Assembly: GCA_035530195.1 (NCBI GenBank)
Contig: DATKVG010000190.1
Location: forward strand, 1-38,801
DNA: 38,801 bases
Direction: 5' to 3'
Origin: JAPLKX01 sp035530195
Lineage (GTDB): Bacteria; Hydrogenedentota; Hydrogenedentia; Hydrogenedentales; SLHB01
Position numbers and translations under genes: made by a program. Positions 1 to 7,621 of this stretch are shown here, one piece after another. Position 1 is the stretch's first letter. Each line of letters starts with the position of its first letter. The notes under the pieces were generated by a model, which did not search any database, was not told where the DNA came from, and saw only the letters and a program-made list of their open reading frames with translations.

Positions 1-1
1 G

Positions 2-289
2 GCGAATACGTTCTTACTTGACGATCGCCTTGAGAATCCCGTTGGTGTCATAGTAGGTAGTGAGACCGAAGAAGCTGTTTCTGAACTTCGGAACCTGCTC
101 ACGACTGAAACGCCGGCCCAGGAAACGGCTGACGCCTCAACTAAACCCGAAATACACCAGCCGATGGAATCGGAAAACACCAAAACAGGCTCAACCACTG
201 TTCCAATTAAACTCATTGCGCCTATCGCCGCATTCATTCTCGCTGGAGCCGCATATGCCCTCGCTAAACGCCGAAGGGCCCGGACCTGA
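2..289 (+). CDS. C-terminal end of a membrane-anchored protein (5' truncated)
   Basis: The reading frame is open from base 2 to a TGA at 287-289, giving 95 residues; the start lies outside the window. The visible part has a Ser/Thr/Glu/Pro-rich linker (about residues 30-65) and then one hydrophobic segment of about 20 residues (PIKLIAPIAAFILAGAAYAL) followed by a basic tail, AKRRRART. This looks like a C-terminal membrane anchor, either tail-anchored or a surface protein held by its C-terminus. There is no LPXTG or clear PEP motif before the helix, so a sorting signal is possible but not shown. The function of the missing N-terminal part cannot be judged. Confidence 0.6.
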   Translation, partial: ANTFLLDDRLENPVGVIVGSETEEAVSELRNLLTTETPAQETADASTKPEIHQPMESENTKTGSTTVPIKLIAPIAAFILAGAAYALAKRRRART

Positions 290-358
290 TTGGTACGGCG
301 CGGTACGTCCAATCCGTCCTATCCTCCCAATCCGCAATCCGCAATGTATAATCCCCCC

Positions 359-1933
359 ATGATGCTGACCGCCGTCGACAAACTCGAGTTGGCCCTGTCC
401 CTGGCGCGCGAGGCGCTCGGCCAGCCCCTCGCCTGCCAATTGCTCAACGCCGCGGCCCGATTCCTCGAGCTCTACCGCCCGCCCAACTACGTCCAGTACA
501 ACCCCGGCGCGATCTTCCGCCATGCGCTCCCCGCATCGCCACACGTCCTCCACGTCGAACCTGTCGGCGACGCCATAGGCGATACGGCGCAGGTTGTGGC
601 TATCACGCGGCTCCTGATCGAGTCGGCCCAACTCGAGCAAGGCGCCGTCCTGCTCGTCGACGTCTTCCAGCAGCCCGACCGCATCGAGAAGGACGGCGTG
701 CCCTGCGTCGCGCTGGCGTTCGACGGGTTCGGCACGTTCCCAGCCCAGTTCTCGTTTGGCGCCGCCGTCTGCGGCGCCGCCGTCTCCGGCGACTGCATAA
801 CCCTTACGTTGGACGAGGTGCAGGCCCGATGGACACTCGCCACACGCGGTGGCCGGATCGACAAAGCCCCGAACGGCCTCATCCTGCGCCTCCATGGCCT
901 CCGGGCGACGCCCGAACCCGCCGTCGCGCCCGAACGCGTCCGCGACGCTGTCGACAAAGCCGCCCACGCCTGCGATCAGGACCCGGAATCCGCGCGCACA
1001 TTCCTCAACGAAGCGCTCGACCTTATCGACGGCGACGCCGCGCCCGAACTCGCCGACATCAAGGCGCTTGTCCTCGACGTCGCCCGCGAGACCCGGCCCG
1101 CCTTCGAGTCCCGCGGCGTCGTATGCGAACCGCTGTTCGCATCCGACCTGCCGCCGATACCCGTCCGCCGCGGTCCGATGCGCGGGCTGTTCAAACGCAT
1201 CCTGGCCTACGCCGCCAATGCCGATAGCCCCGGCGCGGCCGTCTCGATCCTGTTTGATTACGATGTGCCACGGCGGGCCATCGTGTTTGTCGCGACCATC
1301 GCCGGCGTCCAAACCGTGTCGGGCCACGCCGCGTACATGGCGTCGCTGCGCAGAACTGTCGTCGTCGGCCACGGCGGGACGTTTCAAACCTCTGCGGACG
1401 CGCAGCGGCGCGCCAAGTCCGAAGTCACGCTCACCGTGTCGCTGCCCGATCCCGTTGGCAAGGCGCTCGACGCGCAGATCCCCGGGTTCGACACGTTCTC
1501 CGACCAGTCCCGGAAAGTCCTGCGGCTGCTCAACAGCGGCGGGCCGACACCGCCGCCCGAATTGCTCCTCGAAGGCGTCCTCGAAGAAGAACTCGCCCGA
1601 TGGCTATTGCCGCAACTTGAACAGCCCGCCGCCGTCAACGTCGCCCACGAAATCGCCGAACAACCCCGCGCCGCCGCCGTCCACTCGCCCGAACGACTCA
1701 GAAAAGCCATCGACCAAATCCGCAAAGGCAAACCAAAACGCGAACTCGCTCGACCCCCGTTCGCCGCCGAGATCGTCTGGGCATACAGAACCGACCCACG
1801 ACGCCGAGCCGCACTCGCCGCCGAAAACCTATCCCAATCCGACCTCGAACAACTCGCCAAAACACTCGCAACAACCCCCGCTAATCCCGAGACCCTCCAA
1901 CGCTGTCTCCAACTCTTGGGAAAACGAGAATAG
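359..1933 (+). CDS. Unknown protein resembling two eroded histidine-kinase ATPase folds in tandem
   Basis: The product has 524 residues and no signal peptide or membrane helix. I place the start at the ATG pair at 359/362, because the bases from 290 to 358 read like repetitive spacer. I do not recognise the family by name. Residues about 235-365 follow the order of a HisKA/HATPase_c module: a helical stretch, then SDLPPIP (near 262), a hydrophobic helix where the N box should be but with AYAAN only, an HGG-type turn (near 335), and a final strand VTLTVSLP. Residues about 60-180 show a weaker copy: AFDGFG where DxGxG is expected, RGGRID, then LILRLHG. The catalytic N-box Asn and the G2 glycines are missing, so ATP binding is doubtful. 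The C-terminal 120 residues are charged and helical. A scaffold or pseudo-kinase role is inference only. Confidence 0.6.
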   Translation: MMLTAVDKLELALSLAREALGQPLACQLLNAAARFLELYRPPNYVQYNPGAIFRHALPASPHVLHVEPVGDAIGDTAQVVAITRLLIESAQLEQGAVLLVDVFQQPDRIEKDGVPCVALAFDGFGTFPAQFSFGAAVCGAAVSGDCITLTLDEVQARWTLATRGGRIDKAPNGLILRLHGLRATPEPAVAPERVRDAVDKAAHACDQDPESARTFLNEALDLIDGDAAPELADIKALVLDVARETRPAFESRGVVCEPLFASDLPPIPVRRGPMRGLFKRILAYAANADSPGAAVSILFDYDVPRRAIVFVATIAGVQTVSGHAAYMASLRRTVVVGHGGTFQTSADAQRRAKSEVTLTVSLPDPVGKALDAQIPGFDTFSDQSRKVLRLLNSGGPTPPPELLLEGVLEEELARWLLPQLEQPAAVNVAHEIAEQPRAAAVHSPERLRKAIDQIRKGKPKRELARPPFAAEIVWAYRTDPRRRAALAAENLSQSDLEQLAKTLATTPANPETLQRCLQLLGKRE

Positions 1934-2003
1934 TCGCGGCGATTGCTCCAAAGTAGGCCGACATCGCCGATGTCGGCCCGGTGGTGGCGGTGGTGGCGGA
2001 GAC

Positions 2004-2113
2004 GCGGTGGGGTCGCGCTCCCGCGCGACCGTGGCGCCAGCACCCCAACCTCAACCCCGCAGCACCACCACCGCCGCCACCCGGTCGCGCGGGAGCGCGA
2101 CCCCACCGCGGCG
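2004..2113. repeat. Inverted pair of GC palindromes (GGGGTCGCGCTCCCGCGCGACC family)
   Basis: A GC-rich word at 2004-2036 containing GTCGCGCTCCCGCGCGAC is repeated in inverted orientation at 2083-2113. Each copy is itself nearly palindromic. A third copy is at 5985-6013, before the fucosidase gene. The bases between the arms (2037-2082) are low-complexity C/A/G. This is a dispersed palindromic repeat; it could act as a terminator for the upstream gene but lacks a T-tract. Confidence 0.75.
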
Positions 2114-2140
2114 CTGCCTGTAGCTTGTGGTGGGGACGCG

Positions 2141-2162
2141 GGGCCGAGTCGGAACTCGGCCC
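2141..2162. repeat. Short palindrome, stem of 9
   Basis: GGGCCGAGT and ACTCGGCCC flank a 4-base loop (CGGA). It directly follows the inverted GC repeats and is one of several stem-loops in this gene-poor stretch. Confidence 0.7.
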
Positions 2163-2213
2163 TACATCGGGCAGACTGATTTGAATTCAACTGTGGTTGG
2201 CATGAAATGGCTA

Positions 2214-2324
2214 TCATGGCGGGGGATTGAAGCGTGCGGCGGCGCGTTGGCGGGCGCGGAGGAGGTCGAGCAGGTCTTTGAAAGTAGTTGTGGGGTTATA
2301 CAGCACGACCGAATTTTCGCACAT
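2214..2324 (-). CDS. Possible 36-residue small protein or gene remnant
   Basis: On the minus strand an ATG at 2324 opens 36 codons ending in TGA at 2214-2216. The translation, with core LYNPTTTFKDLLDLLRAR, is helical and amphipathic. Its codons are strongly G/C at the third position (CTG CTC GAC CTC CTC CGC GCC CGC), as in the confident genes around it, which is unlike the rest of this spacer. Against it, the only Shine-Dalgarno-like bases (AGGA) touch the ATG with no spacing, and it lies alone among repeats. It may be the tail of a decayed gene rather than an expressed protein. Confidence 0.3.
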   Translation of the reverse strand: MCENSVVLYNPTTTFKDLLDLLRARQRAAARFNPPP

Positions 2325-2346
2325 TCCTGTAGGCGCGGCATCCGTA

Positions 2347-2367
2347 GGTCCGGAATAATTCCGGACC
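2347..2367. repeat. Perfect palindrome, 10-base arms
   Basis: GGTCCGGAAT and ATTCCGGACC flank a single A. It sits in the gene-poor stretch between the kinase-like protein and the TIR-STAND gene. It may be a repeat unit or a protein-binding site. Confidence 0.6.
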
Positions 2368-2506
2368 CACATTCAGCAAGAATTAGGTCGTCATATATAG
2401 CGTTCATGTCGTGTTCCTCGCGGCATAAAGTTCGAAGTGCGAAGTTGACAGAAATGAAGGCAGAGCCGCTGAGGACGCAGAGGAATGGGGAGGGATTGGG
2501 GATTTT

Positions 2507-2529
2507 TAGCCACAAAAGAACGCAAAGAA
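2507..2529. repeat. Dispersed word, inverted copy near 29565
   Basis: TAGCCACAAAAGAACGCAAA and the next few bases match, with one indel and one change, the reverse complement of 29565-29586, which lies just before the nucleoside phosphorylase start. The surrounding bases 2450-2540 are A-rich spacer with no gene that I can support. Confidence 0.55.
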
Positions 2530-2570
2530 ACACAGAGCAGCAGAACCGCAACCCAGAAATCGCCTGAAGA

Positions 2571-2783
2571 TGTCATTCCGAGGAGCGCTGGCACGTGGCC
2601 TTTACCTAATTCAAAAGCCTGAACCCAGCGCGACGTGGGAATCCCCTCGGTATTGTTGCGGGCATGAATTTGGTGAGGACTGATCGGGACGCCACTGGTT
2701 CCGAGCGAGGGGATCCTCACGCCCTGCCATAAAGGGCCATGAACAAAAGCCTTAGCCAGCGGCTGGCAGGGCTCAGGATGACA
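2571..2783. mobile_element. MITE-like element with short terminal inverted repeats
   Basis: The element begins TGTCATTCCGAG (2571-2582) and ends CTCAGGATGACA (2772-2783); the ends are inverted copies with two mismatches. The interior has no coding capacity but contains further partly palindromic words (GGGAATCCCC, GGGGATCCTC). Elements with TGTCATTC...GGATGACA ends are familiar in intergenic DNA of many bacterial groups. No target-site duplication is obvious, and transposition is not shown. Confidence 0.5.
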
Positions 2784-2923
2784 GGCTTTGGGGCGGGCTT
2801 TGGATGACATGCTTTGATCCGGGGCCGGCTTTCAGTTTCTGCGAAAAACTGCGGGAAGTTGACGGATAGTGGTACAGAGAAGAGCATTTGTAAGGAGGCG
2901 GGCCATCTGCTTGAGCCAATTCC

Positions 2924-2961
2924 TCGATAAGGCTGGGCAGTTTGTATATAATCACAAACTG
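2924..2961 (+). promoter_or_regulatory. Promoter with overlapping palindromic operator, upstream of the TIR-STAND gene
   Basis: A -35-like TCGATA (2924-2929) is separated by 17 bases from a consensus -10 TATAAT (2947-2952). The -10 lies inside a perfect inverted repeat: CAGTTTGT (2938-2945), 8 bases, ACAAACTG (2954-2961). The predicted transcript starts near 2959 and gives a leader of about 100 bases before the ATG at 3063. A dimeric repressor bound here would occlude RNA polymerase. The identity of such a regulator is unknown. Confidence 0.6.
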
Positions 2962-3062
2962 ATTCAATGTGTTCGGGAGTTAGATATTTGGCGCGGGGGA
3001 TAAGCAGTTCGGCCGGGGTTCTGACGGAGTAGGGAATTCATTCGCCGGAGGAATTGACGCGT

Positions 3063-5921
3063 ATGCCGACCAAGTACAAATATGACGTCTTCATTTCGTA
3101 CAGCAGCCGCGATGAGGCGTGGGTGCGCGGCGAGTTGCTCGACCGCATCGAGCAGGCCGAGTTGAAGGCCTGCATCGATTTCCGCGACTTTAAGTCGAAA
3201 CCCTCCCTCTTCAACATGCAGGACGCGGTGAGACACAGCCGGCACATGCTGTTGGTGATGACGCCGAACTGGTTCAAAAGCGACTGGACGCTCTTCGAAA
3301 GCATGCTTGGCGCGACAAAAGATCCCGCCGGGCGTCAGCGGCGCTTGATCCCTCTGCTCCTGGAAAAAACGGAACAAATGCCGGAGGATGCGGATTTCGT
3401 CGCCGCACTTACATACATCGACTTCACGAAAGGCGCGGATCTCGAGCTTGCGTGGCGTCAACTTCTCACGGCGTTGGGTGCGCCGCCGGAGGCCGAGCCG
3501 CCGAAGGCGCCGGAGCACGACGACTGGTTCCTCGACCATCCCTATCCCATGCCGCCCAACTTTACGGGGCGCATCGCCGAACGCGCCATGCTTACCGAAT
3601 GGTTGGGCGGGGACGCGGCGCATCCGCTGCTGAGCCTGCGGGCGCTGGGCGGGTTCGGGAAAAGCGCGCTGGTCTGGCACTGGCTGACGCACGACGTCGA
3701 GTTCACCGACTGGCCGCGGGTCGTCTGGTGGAGCTTCTACGAGGGCGACGCCAGCTTCGACCATTTCCTGGCCGAAACGCTCCAGTATCTCAGTGGCGGA
3801 AAGGTGAAGCCGGATAAACTCTCGGTTAGTGAAGTCAGGGCGCTCCTGGAAATGCTCCATGGGCCCGGCACGCTGCTGGTGCTCGATGGTTTCGAGCGCG
3901 TCCTCCGCGCCTTCGGCGGGTTGGACGCGGCCTACAGAGGCGATGAACCCGGCCGGGCCGAATACAACGACCGCGACTGTATTTCGCCTCTCGCCGAAGA
4001 GTTTCTTCGCCACCTCGCCGTGCATCCGGGAATCCAGTCGAAGGTTCTGCTGACCACGCGGCTATGCCCGCGCATATTGGAGGCCAAAGGCGGCGGATTC
4101 CTTCAAGGCTGCCGTGAGGAGGAACTCACGCAGATGCAGCCGCCCGACGCGGTAGAGTTCTTCCTTGCCCAAGGCGTCCGCGGCACGCACACCGAGATCG
4201 AGCAGGCGTGCGCGCCTTACGGCTATCATCCGCTCAGCCTGCGGCTGCTGGCCGGGTTGATTGTGCGGGATTTCGAGCAACCCGGCGACATCGCCGCCGC
4301 CAAGCGGCTGGACGTGAGCGGCGATCTGGTCCAGCGGCAGCATCACGTACTCGAAACGGCCTACGACAGCCTGACGCCGGAGCGGCGGGCATTATTGAGC
4401 CGGATCGCCTGCTTCCGCAGCCCGGTGAAATACGACGCCCTCAAAGCGCTGGCGGAAACTGAATCGACTCCTAAGAAACAGAAAGGCAAAGGTAAAAAGG
4501 CCAAAGCAGTCTCTACGTCTTCGTCTCCTGGCATCTCATCTCTCGAGGCCGACCTGCGGGACTTGGTCGCGCGCGGGCTGCTGCACCACGACACCAAGGA
4601 GGGCCGGTTCGACCTGCATCCCATCGTGCGGCGCTACGCCTATGACCGGCTGGCTGCACCGGACCGCGCCGCCGCACACACCCGCCTGCGCGACTACTTC
4701 GCCGCCGTCCCGCCGCCGGACAAGGTGACGCGGCTGGAAGACCTGAACCCGGTGATCGAACTCTATCACCACACCGTCGGCGCAGGCCAATACGACGAGG
4801 CGTGGTCGCTTTTCCACGACCGCATCAACAAAGCCGCTTATTACCAACTCGGCGCCTATCAGTTGCAGATTGACCTGCTGCGCGCGCTGTTCCCAGACGG
4901 CGAAGACCGCCTGCCGCGCCTGAAAGATGAAAGCGCCCAAGCCTGGACGCTGAACGAACTGGCGAACTCCTACAGCCTCAGCGGCCAGCCCCGCCGTGCC
5001 GTGCCGCTGTTTGAGCAGCAGAATGCCATCCAAGAGAAGCGGGGCAACAAGGAAAACTTCGCCATCGGTTTGGGGAATGTGGCTCAGCAGCAGCTTGTTA
5101 TCGGCGCGTTGCGGGCCGCCGAAGCCAACCTGCGCCGCAGCATCGCGCTGTGCCGGGAGATCAAGGACGAATTCGACGAGGCCATTGGGCATCAGGAACT
5201 GGGTCGGCTGCTGGCCTATCGCGGCGCGTATGCCGAGTCGGAAACAGAACTGGCGGCGGCGTTGAGAATGTTCGAGAAGCAGGCCGACGTGCAGGGGCAG
5301 GGGCAGGTATGGGCGTACCGCGCCCTGCGCGAACTCCTCCTGCTCCGTTCTGTTCCTCAATGCGCCCCGGCGCACAAGTCGGCAATGCGCCACGGCGCAC
5401 AAGTCGACAATCAACAATCGACAATCAACTGGGCTCGCCGCGCGCTGGAATTGGCGGAAGAAAGGCAAAAGCAGGTGGGGCGGCCCAACGCGCGCGACTA
5501 CGTCCGTGCTCACTGGCTCCTGGGCGCGGCGCACCGGGTTGCCGGCGAGCATGGCGAGGCCGAGCGCCATCTGCACGAGGCGCTCGAGCGCTGCCGCCGC
5601 ATCAACTTGGTGGAGATGGAAGCCGACATCCTCATCAACCTGGCGCGGCTGCGTGCGGCGACGGGCGAGGCGGACGAAGCGCAACGGTTGGCCGAGGAGG
5701 CGCTGGTGATCACCGAACGCAGCGAGTATGCCCTGCAAGGCGCGGACGCCCGATTGGAATTGGCCAAACTCGCCCGCGCCCGCGGCGATAAATCCGCCGC
5801 GCTCGAGCACGCAAACGAAGCCCGCCGTCTCGCCACGTGCGATGGCCCGCCGGATTATGCGTACAAGGCCGCTTACGATGAAGCCGGGGCGCTGATCGAA
5901 AGGATGAAGGATGAAGGATGA
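3063..5921 (+). CDS. TIR-STAND NTPase-TPR protein (NLR-like immunity candidate)
   Basis: 952 residues. ATG at 3063 follows GGAGGA (3047-3052) with good spacing; a TTG at 3054 is too close to it. Domains in order: TIR (about residues 4-130) opening with YDVFISYSSRD and carrying SDWTLFE with Glu near 79, the position of the catalytic Glu in TIR NADases; STAND/NB-ARC NTPase (about 165-420) with Walker A GGFGKS near 198, Walker B LLVLDGFE near 275, sensor KVLLTTR and a GLPL-like YHPLSLRLL; a winged-helix-like segment; a Lys-rich linker (near 468-490); then TPR repeats to the C-terminus. TIR domains coupled to STAND modules in bacteria commonly act in abortive anti-phage defence by NAD+ cleavage; that role here is inference. 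No other defence gene is adjacent. Residues about 763-789 are repeat-derived (see findings). Confidence 0.85.
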   Translation: MPTKYKYDVFISYSSRDEAWVRGELLDRIEQAELKACIDFRDFKSKPSLFNMQDAVRHSRHMLLVMTPNWFKSDWTLFESMLGATKDPAGRQRRLIPLLLEKTEQMPEDADFVAALTYIDFTKGADLELAWRQLLTALGAPPEAEPPKAPEHDDWFLDHPYPMPPNFTGRIAERAMLTEWLGGDAAHPLLSLRALGGFGKSALVWHWLTHDVEFTDWPRVVWWSFYEGDASFDHFLAETLQYLSGGKVKPDKLSVSEVRALLEMLHGPGTLLVLDGFERVLRAFGGLDAAYRGDEPGRAEYNDRDCISPLAEEFLRHLAVHPGIQSKVLLTTRLCPRILEAKGGGFLQGCREEELTQMQPPDAVEFFLAQGVRGTHTEIEQACAPYGYHPLSLRLLAGLIVRDFEQPGDIAAAKRLDVSGDLVQRQHHVLETAYDSLTPERRALLSRIACFRSPVKYDALKALAETESTPKKQKGKGKKAKAVSTSSSPGISSLEADLRDLVARGLLHHDTKEGRFDLHPIVRRYAYDRLAAPDRAAAHTRLRDYFAAVPPPDKVTRLEDLNPVIELYHHTVGAGQYDEAWSLFHDRINKAAYYQLGAYQLQIDLLRALFPDGEDRLPRLKDESAQAWTLNELANSYSLSGQPRRAVPLFEQQNAIQEKRGNKENFAIGLGNVAQQQLVIGALRAAEANLRRSIALCREIKDEFDEAIGHQELGRLLAYRGAYAESETELAAALRMFEKQADVQGQGQVWAYRALRELLLLRSVPQCAPAHKSAMRHGAQVDNQQSTINWARRALELAEERQKQVGRPNARDYVRAHWLLGAAHRVAGEHGEAERHLHEALERCRRINLVEMEADILINLARLRAATGEADEAQRLAEEALVITERSEYALQGADARLELAKLARARGDKSAALEHANEARRLATCDGPPDYAYKAAYDEAGALIERMKDEG
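5350..5429 (+). repeat. In-frame insertion of spacer-type repeats inside the TPR region
   Basis: Two 24-base units (5358-5381 and 5383-5406, one mismatch, period 25), each with a TGCGCC..GGCGCA palindrome, are followed by the ACAATCAACAATCGACAATC type of filler to 5429. The stretch carries no stop in the coding frame and adds about 25 residues (core QCAPAHKSAMRHGAQVDN) between two TPR helices. Its composition is unlike the flanking coding DNA. Confidence 0.65.
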
Positions 5922-6013
5922 ATGCGGAAGGATGAAGGATGAAGGATGAAAAGAAGGCTCGAACCGGTGCGGTGGGGTCGCGGTGCGGTGGGGTCGCGCT
6001 CCCGCGCGACCGT
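5901..6013. repeat. Simple tandem repeats and a GC palindrome copy
   Basis: Repeated GAAGGAT words run from the last codons of the TIR-STAND gene to about 5957. A 16-base unit, GGTGCGGTGGGGTCGC, is then perfectly duplicated (5966-5981 and 5982-5997) and runs into a copy of the GTCGCGCTCCCGCGCGAC palindrome (5985-6013). Confidence 0.7.
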
Positions 6014-6015
6014 AA

Positions 6016-6087
6016 GTTGTGGTGCGGGCGTCTCGCCTGCACATTCTACGCGCCCCGCAGGTGCATGCGAGATGCCCGCACCACAAC
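6016..6087. repeat. 27-base inverted repeat (MITE-like), two mismatches
   Basis: The left arm 6016-6042 (beginning GTTGTGGTGCGGGC) and right arm 6061-6087 (ending GCCCGCACCACAAC) pair at 25 of 27 positions around an 18-base loop. It lies in the 300-base spacer before the fucosidase gene. Further on, 6112-6147 holds CTCCAGACTCC-type repeats with an inverted counterpart at 29463-29496. Confidence 0.75.
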
Positions 6088-6223
6088 ATCCCCACGCCGC
6101 CGCTCACTTGTCTTCCTCCAGACTCCAGACTCCGGACTCCAGTCTCCATTTGACCCTTTCCGGTTTTCTTGCGATAGTAGTTGTTGGGCCGGGGCTGGGT
6201 TGGCCGGGTTGAGGAGAAACGCG

Positions 6224-7621
6224 ATGAGATTGAGAAACGTTATTGTGTGCGCGTGTGCGCTGGTTTTTGTGGGGTGCCTTATGACGCGAAATGTTCAGCC
6301 GGCGTTAGCCGCCGGGGATTCAGCCGGAAGTCCGGGCGGAGATCCGGGTGCGACGTATGAGGCGAACTGGGCGTCGCTCGACCAGCGGGTGAATCCGGCA
6401 TGGTTTGAGGATGCCAAATTCGGCATATTCATTCATTGGGGCGTGTATTCGGTGCCGTCGTGGGGCGAGAAGACGAAGTATGCGGAGTGGTATTGGCACG
6501 ATATGATGAATAAGAAGGGCGCCACGTGGGCGTTCCATGAGAAGACGTACGGGGCCGACTTCAAATACCAGGATTTCGCGCCGATGTTTAAAGCGGAGAT
6601 GTTCGACCCGGCGCAATGGGCGGACGTCTTCAAGCGGTCGGGCGCGAAGTATATCGTGCTGACGTCGAAACACCACGAGGGGTTCTGCCTGTGGCCGGAC
6701 CCGAACAACTGGAATTGGAACGCGGTCGACGTCGGCCCGCACCGGGACCTGGCAGGCGACCTGATTACGGCGGTGCGTGCGGCGGGGCTGCGGATGGGTT
6801 TCTATTACTCGATCTACGAGTGGTTCAACCCGCTGTACAAAGCTGACGTCAACCGGTATGTCGATCAGTATATGCTGCCGCAGTTGAAAGACCTGGTCAC
6901 CCGGTACCAGCCGGACATCGTGTGGCCGGACGGCGAGTGGGACCACCCGAGCGCGACCTGGCGGTCCGAGGAATTTTTGGCGTGGCTGTTCAACGAGTCG
7001 AACGCGCCGAAGGACGTCGTGGTCAACGACCGGTGGGGCAAAGAGTGCCGGAACGTGCACGGCGGGTTTGCCACGCCGGAGTACGGCCACCTGCCGGCGG
7101 GCCGGCTCACGGACGCGGGCCTGTTCGAGGAATGCCAGGGGATGGGCCATTCGTTCGGGTACAACCGGAACGAGGCGGCCGAGGATTACCGGTCGAGCAC
7201 GGAACTGTTGCACCTGCTGATCGATAACGTGAGCCGTGGCGGCAACCTGCTGCTCGATATCGGGCCGACCGCCGATGGGCGAATCCCGGAAATCATGCAG
7301 CAGCGGCTGCTCGATATGGGCGAGTGGCTCGGGGTGAATGGCGAGGCCATCTATGGGGCGGACGCGTGGAAGGACGCGCCGAAACTCGAGACGGTGCGGT
7401 TCACGCAGAAGCCGGACGCCGTCTACGCGATCTGCCTCGAGTGGCCCGAGGGCGAGTTGGCGGTGGCGGGCGCGGGGACAGTGAAACAGGCGACGCTGCT
7501 CGGGCATAACCAGCCGCTCGAGGTGAAGTCGGACGGCGGAACGGTGCGGGTCACGCCGCCGGTGTTGACGATCGACCAGATGCCGTGCCGGCACGCGTAC
7601 GTGTTCCGGCTGGCGAGATGA
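6224..7621 (+). CDS. Secreted alpha-L-fucosidase, GH29
   Basis: 465 residues. ATG at 6224 follows GAGGAGA (6211-6217); the longer open frame upstream is repeat DNA. Residues 1-30 form a signal peptide with a hydrophobic run VIVCACALVFVG and possible cleavage after ALAA; a Cys in the run makes a lipoprotein possible but the lipobox is poor. The catalytic domain shows the GH29 landmarks WFEDAKFGIFIHWGVYSVPS, SKHHEGFCLW and the nucleophile motif DIVWPDGEW, with the Asp of WPDG as presumed nucleophile. A small beta domain follows (about 390-465). It would release alpha-linked L-fucose from glycans outside the cytoplasm. It is translationally coupled by ATGA to the next gene, so both probably serve polysaccharide turnover. 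Confidence 0.93.
   Translation: MRLRNVIVCACALVFVGCLMTRNVQPALAAGDSAGSPGGDPGATYEANWASLDQRVNPAWFEDAKFGIFIHWGVYSVPSWGEKTKYAEWYWHDMMNKKGATWAFHEKTYGADFKYQDFAPMFKAEMFDPAQWADVFKRSGAKYIVLTSKHHEGFCLWPDPNNWNWNAVDVGPHRDLAGDLITAVRAAGLRMGFYYSIYEWFNPLYKADVNRYVDQYMLPQLKDLVTRYQPDIVWPDGEWDHPSATWRSEEFLAWLFNESNAPKDVVVNDRWGKECRNVHGGFATPEYGHLPAGRLTDAGLFEECQGMGHSFGYNRNEAAEDYRSSTELLHLLIDNVSRGGNLLLDIGPTADGRIPEIMQQRLLDMGEWLGVNGEAIYGADAWKDAPKLETVRFTQKPDAVYAICLEWPEGELAVAGAGTVKQATLLGHNQPLEVKSDGGTVRVTPPVLTIDQMPCRHAYVFRLAR

Noticed and set aside
191..1387. Long open frame of 398 codons on the minus strand opposite the first complete gene
   Set aside because: It mirrors the codon structure of the + strand gene (GC-rich antisense shadow), has no family motifs and no ribosome binding site.
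2585..2605. Sigma54 promoter resemblance (TGGCACGTGGCCTTT)
   Set aside because: The downstream half should be TTGC; it is absent, and the word lies inside the MITE-like element.
2773..2967. 64-codon minus-strand frame starting in the palindromic promoter
   Set aside because: Overlaps the end of the MITE-like element, no Shine-Dalgarno, and peptide rich in Ser/Pro without pattern.
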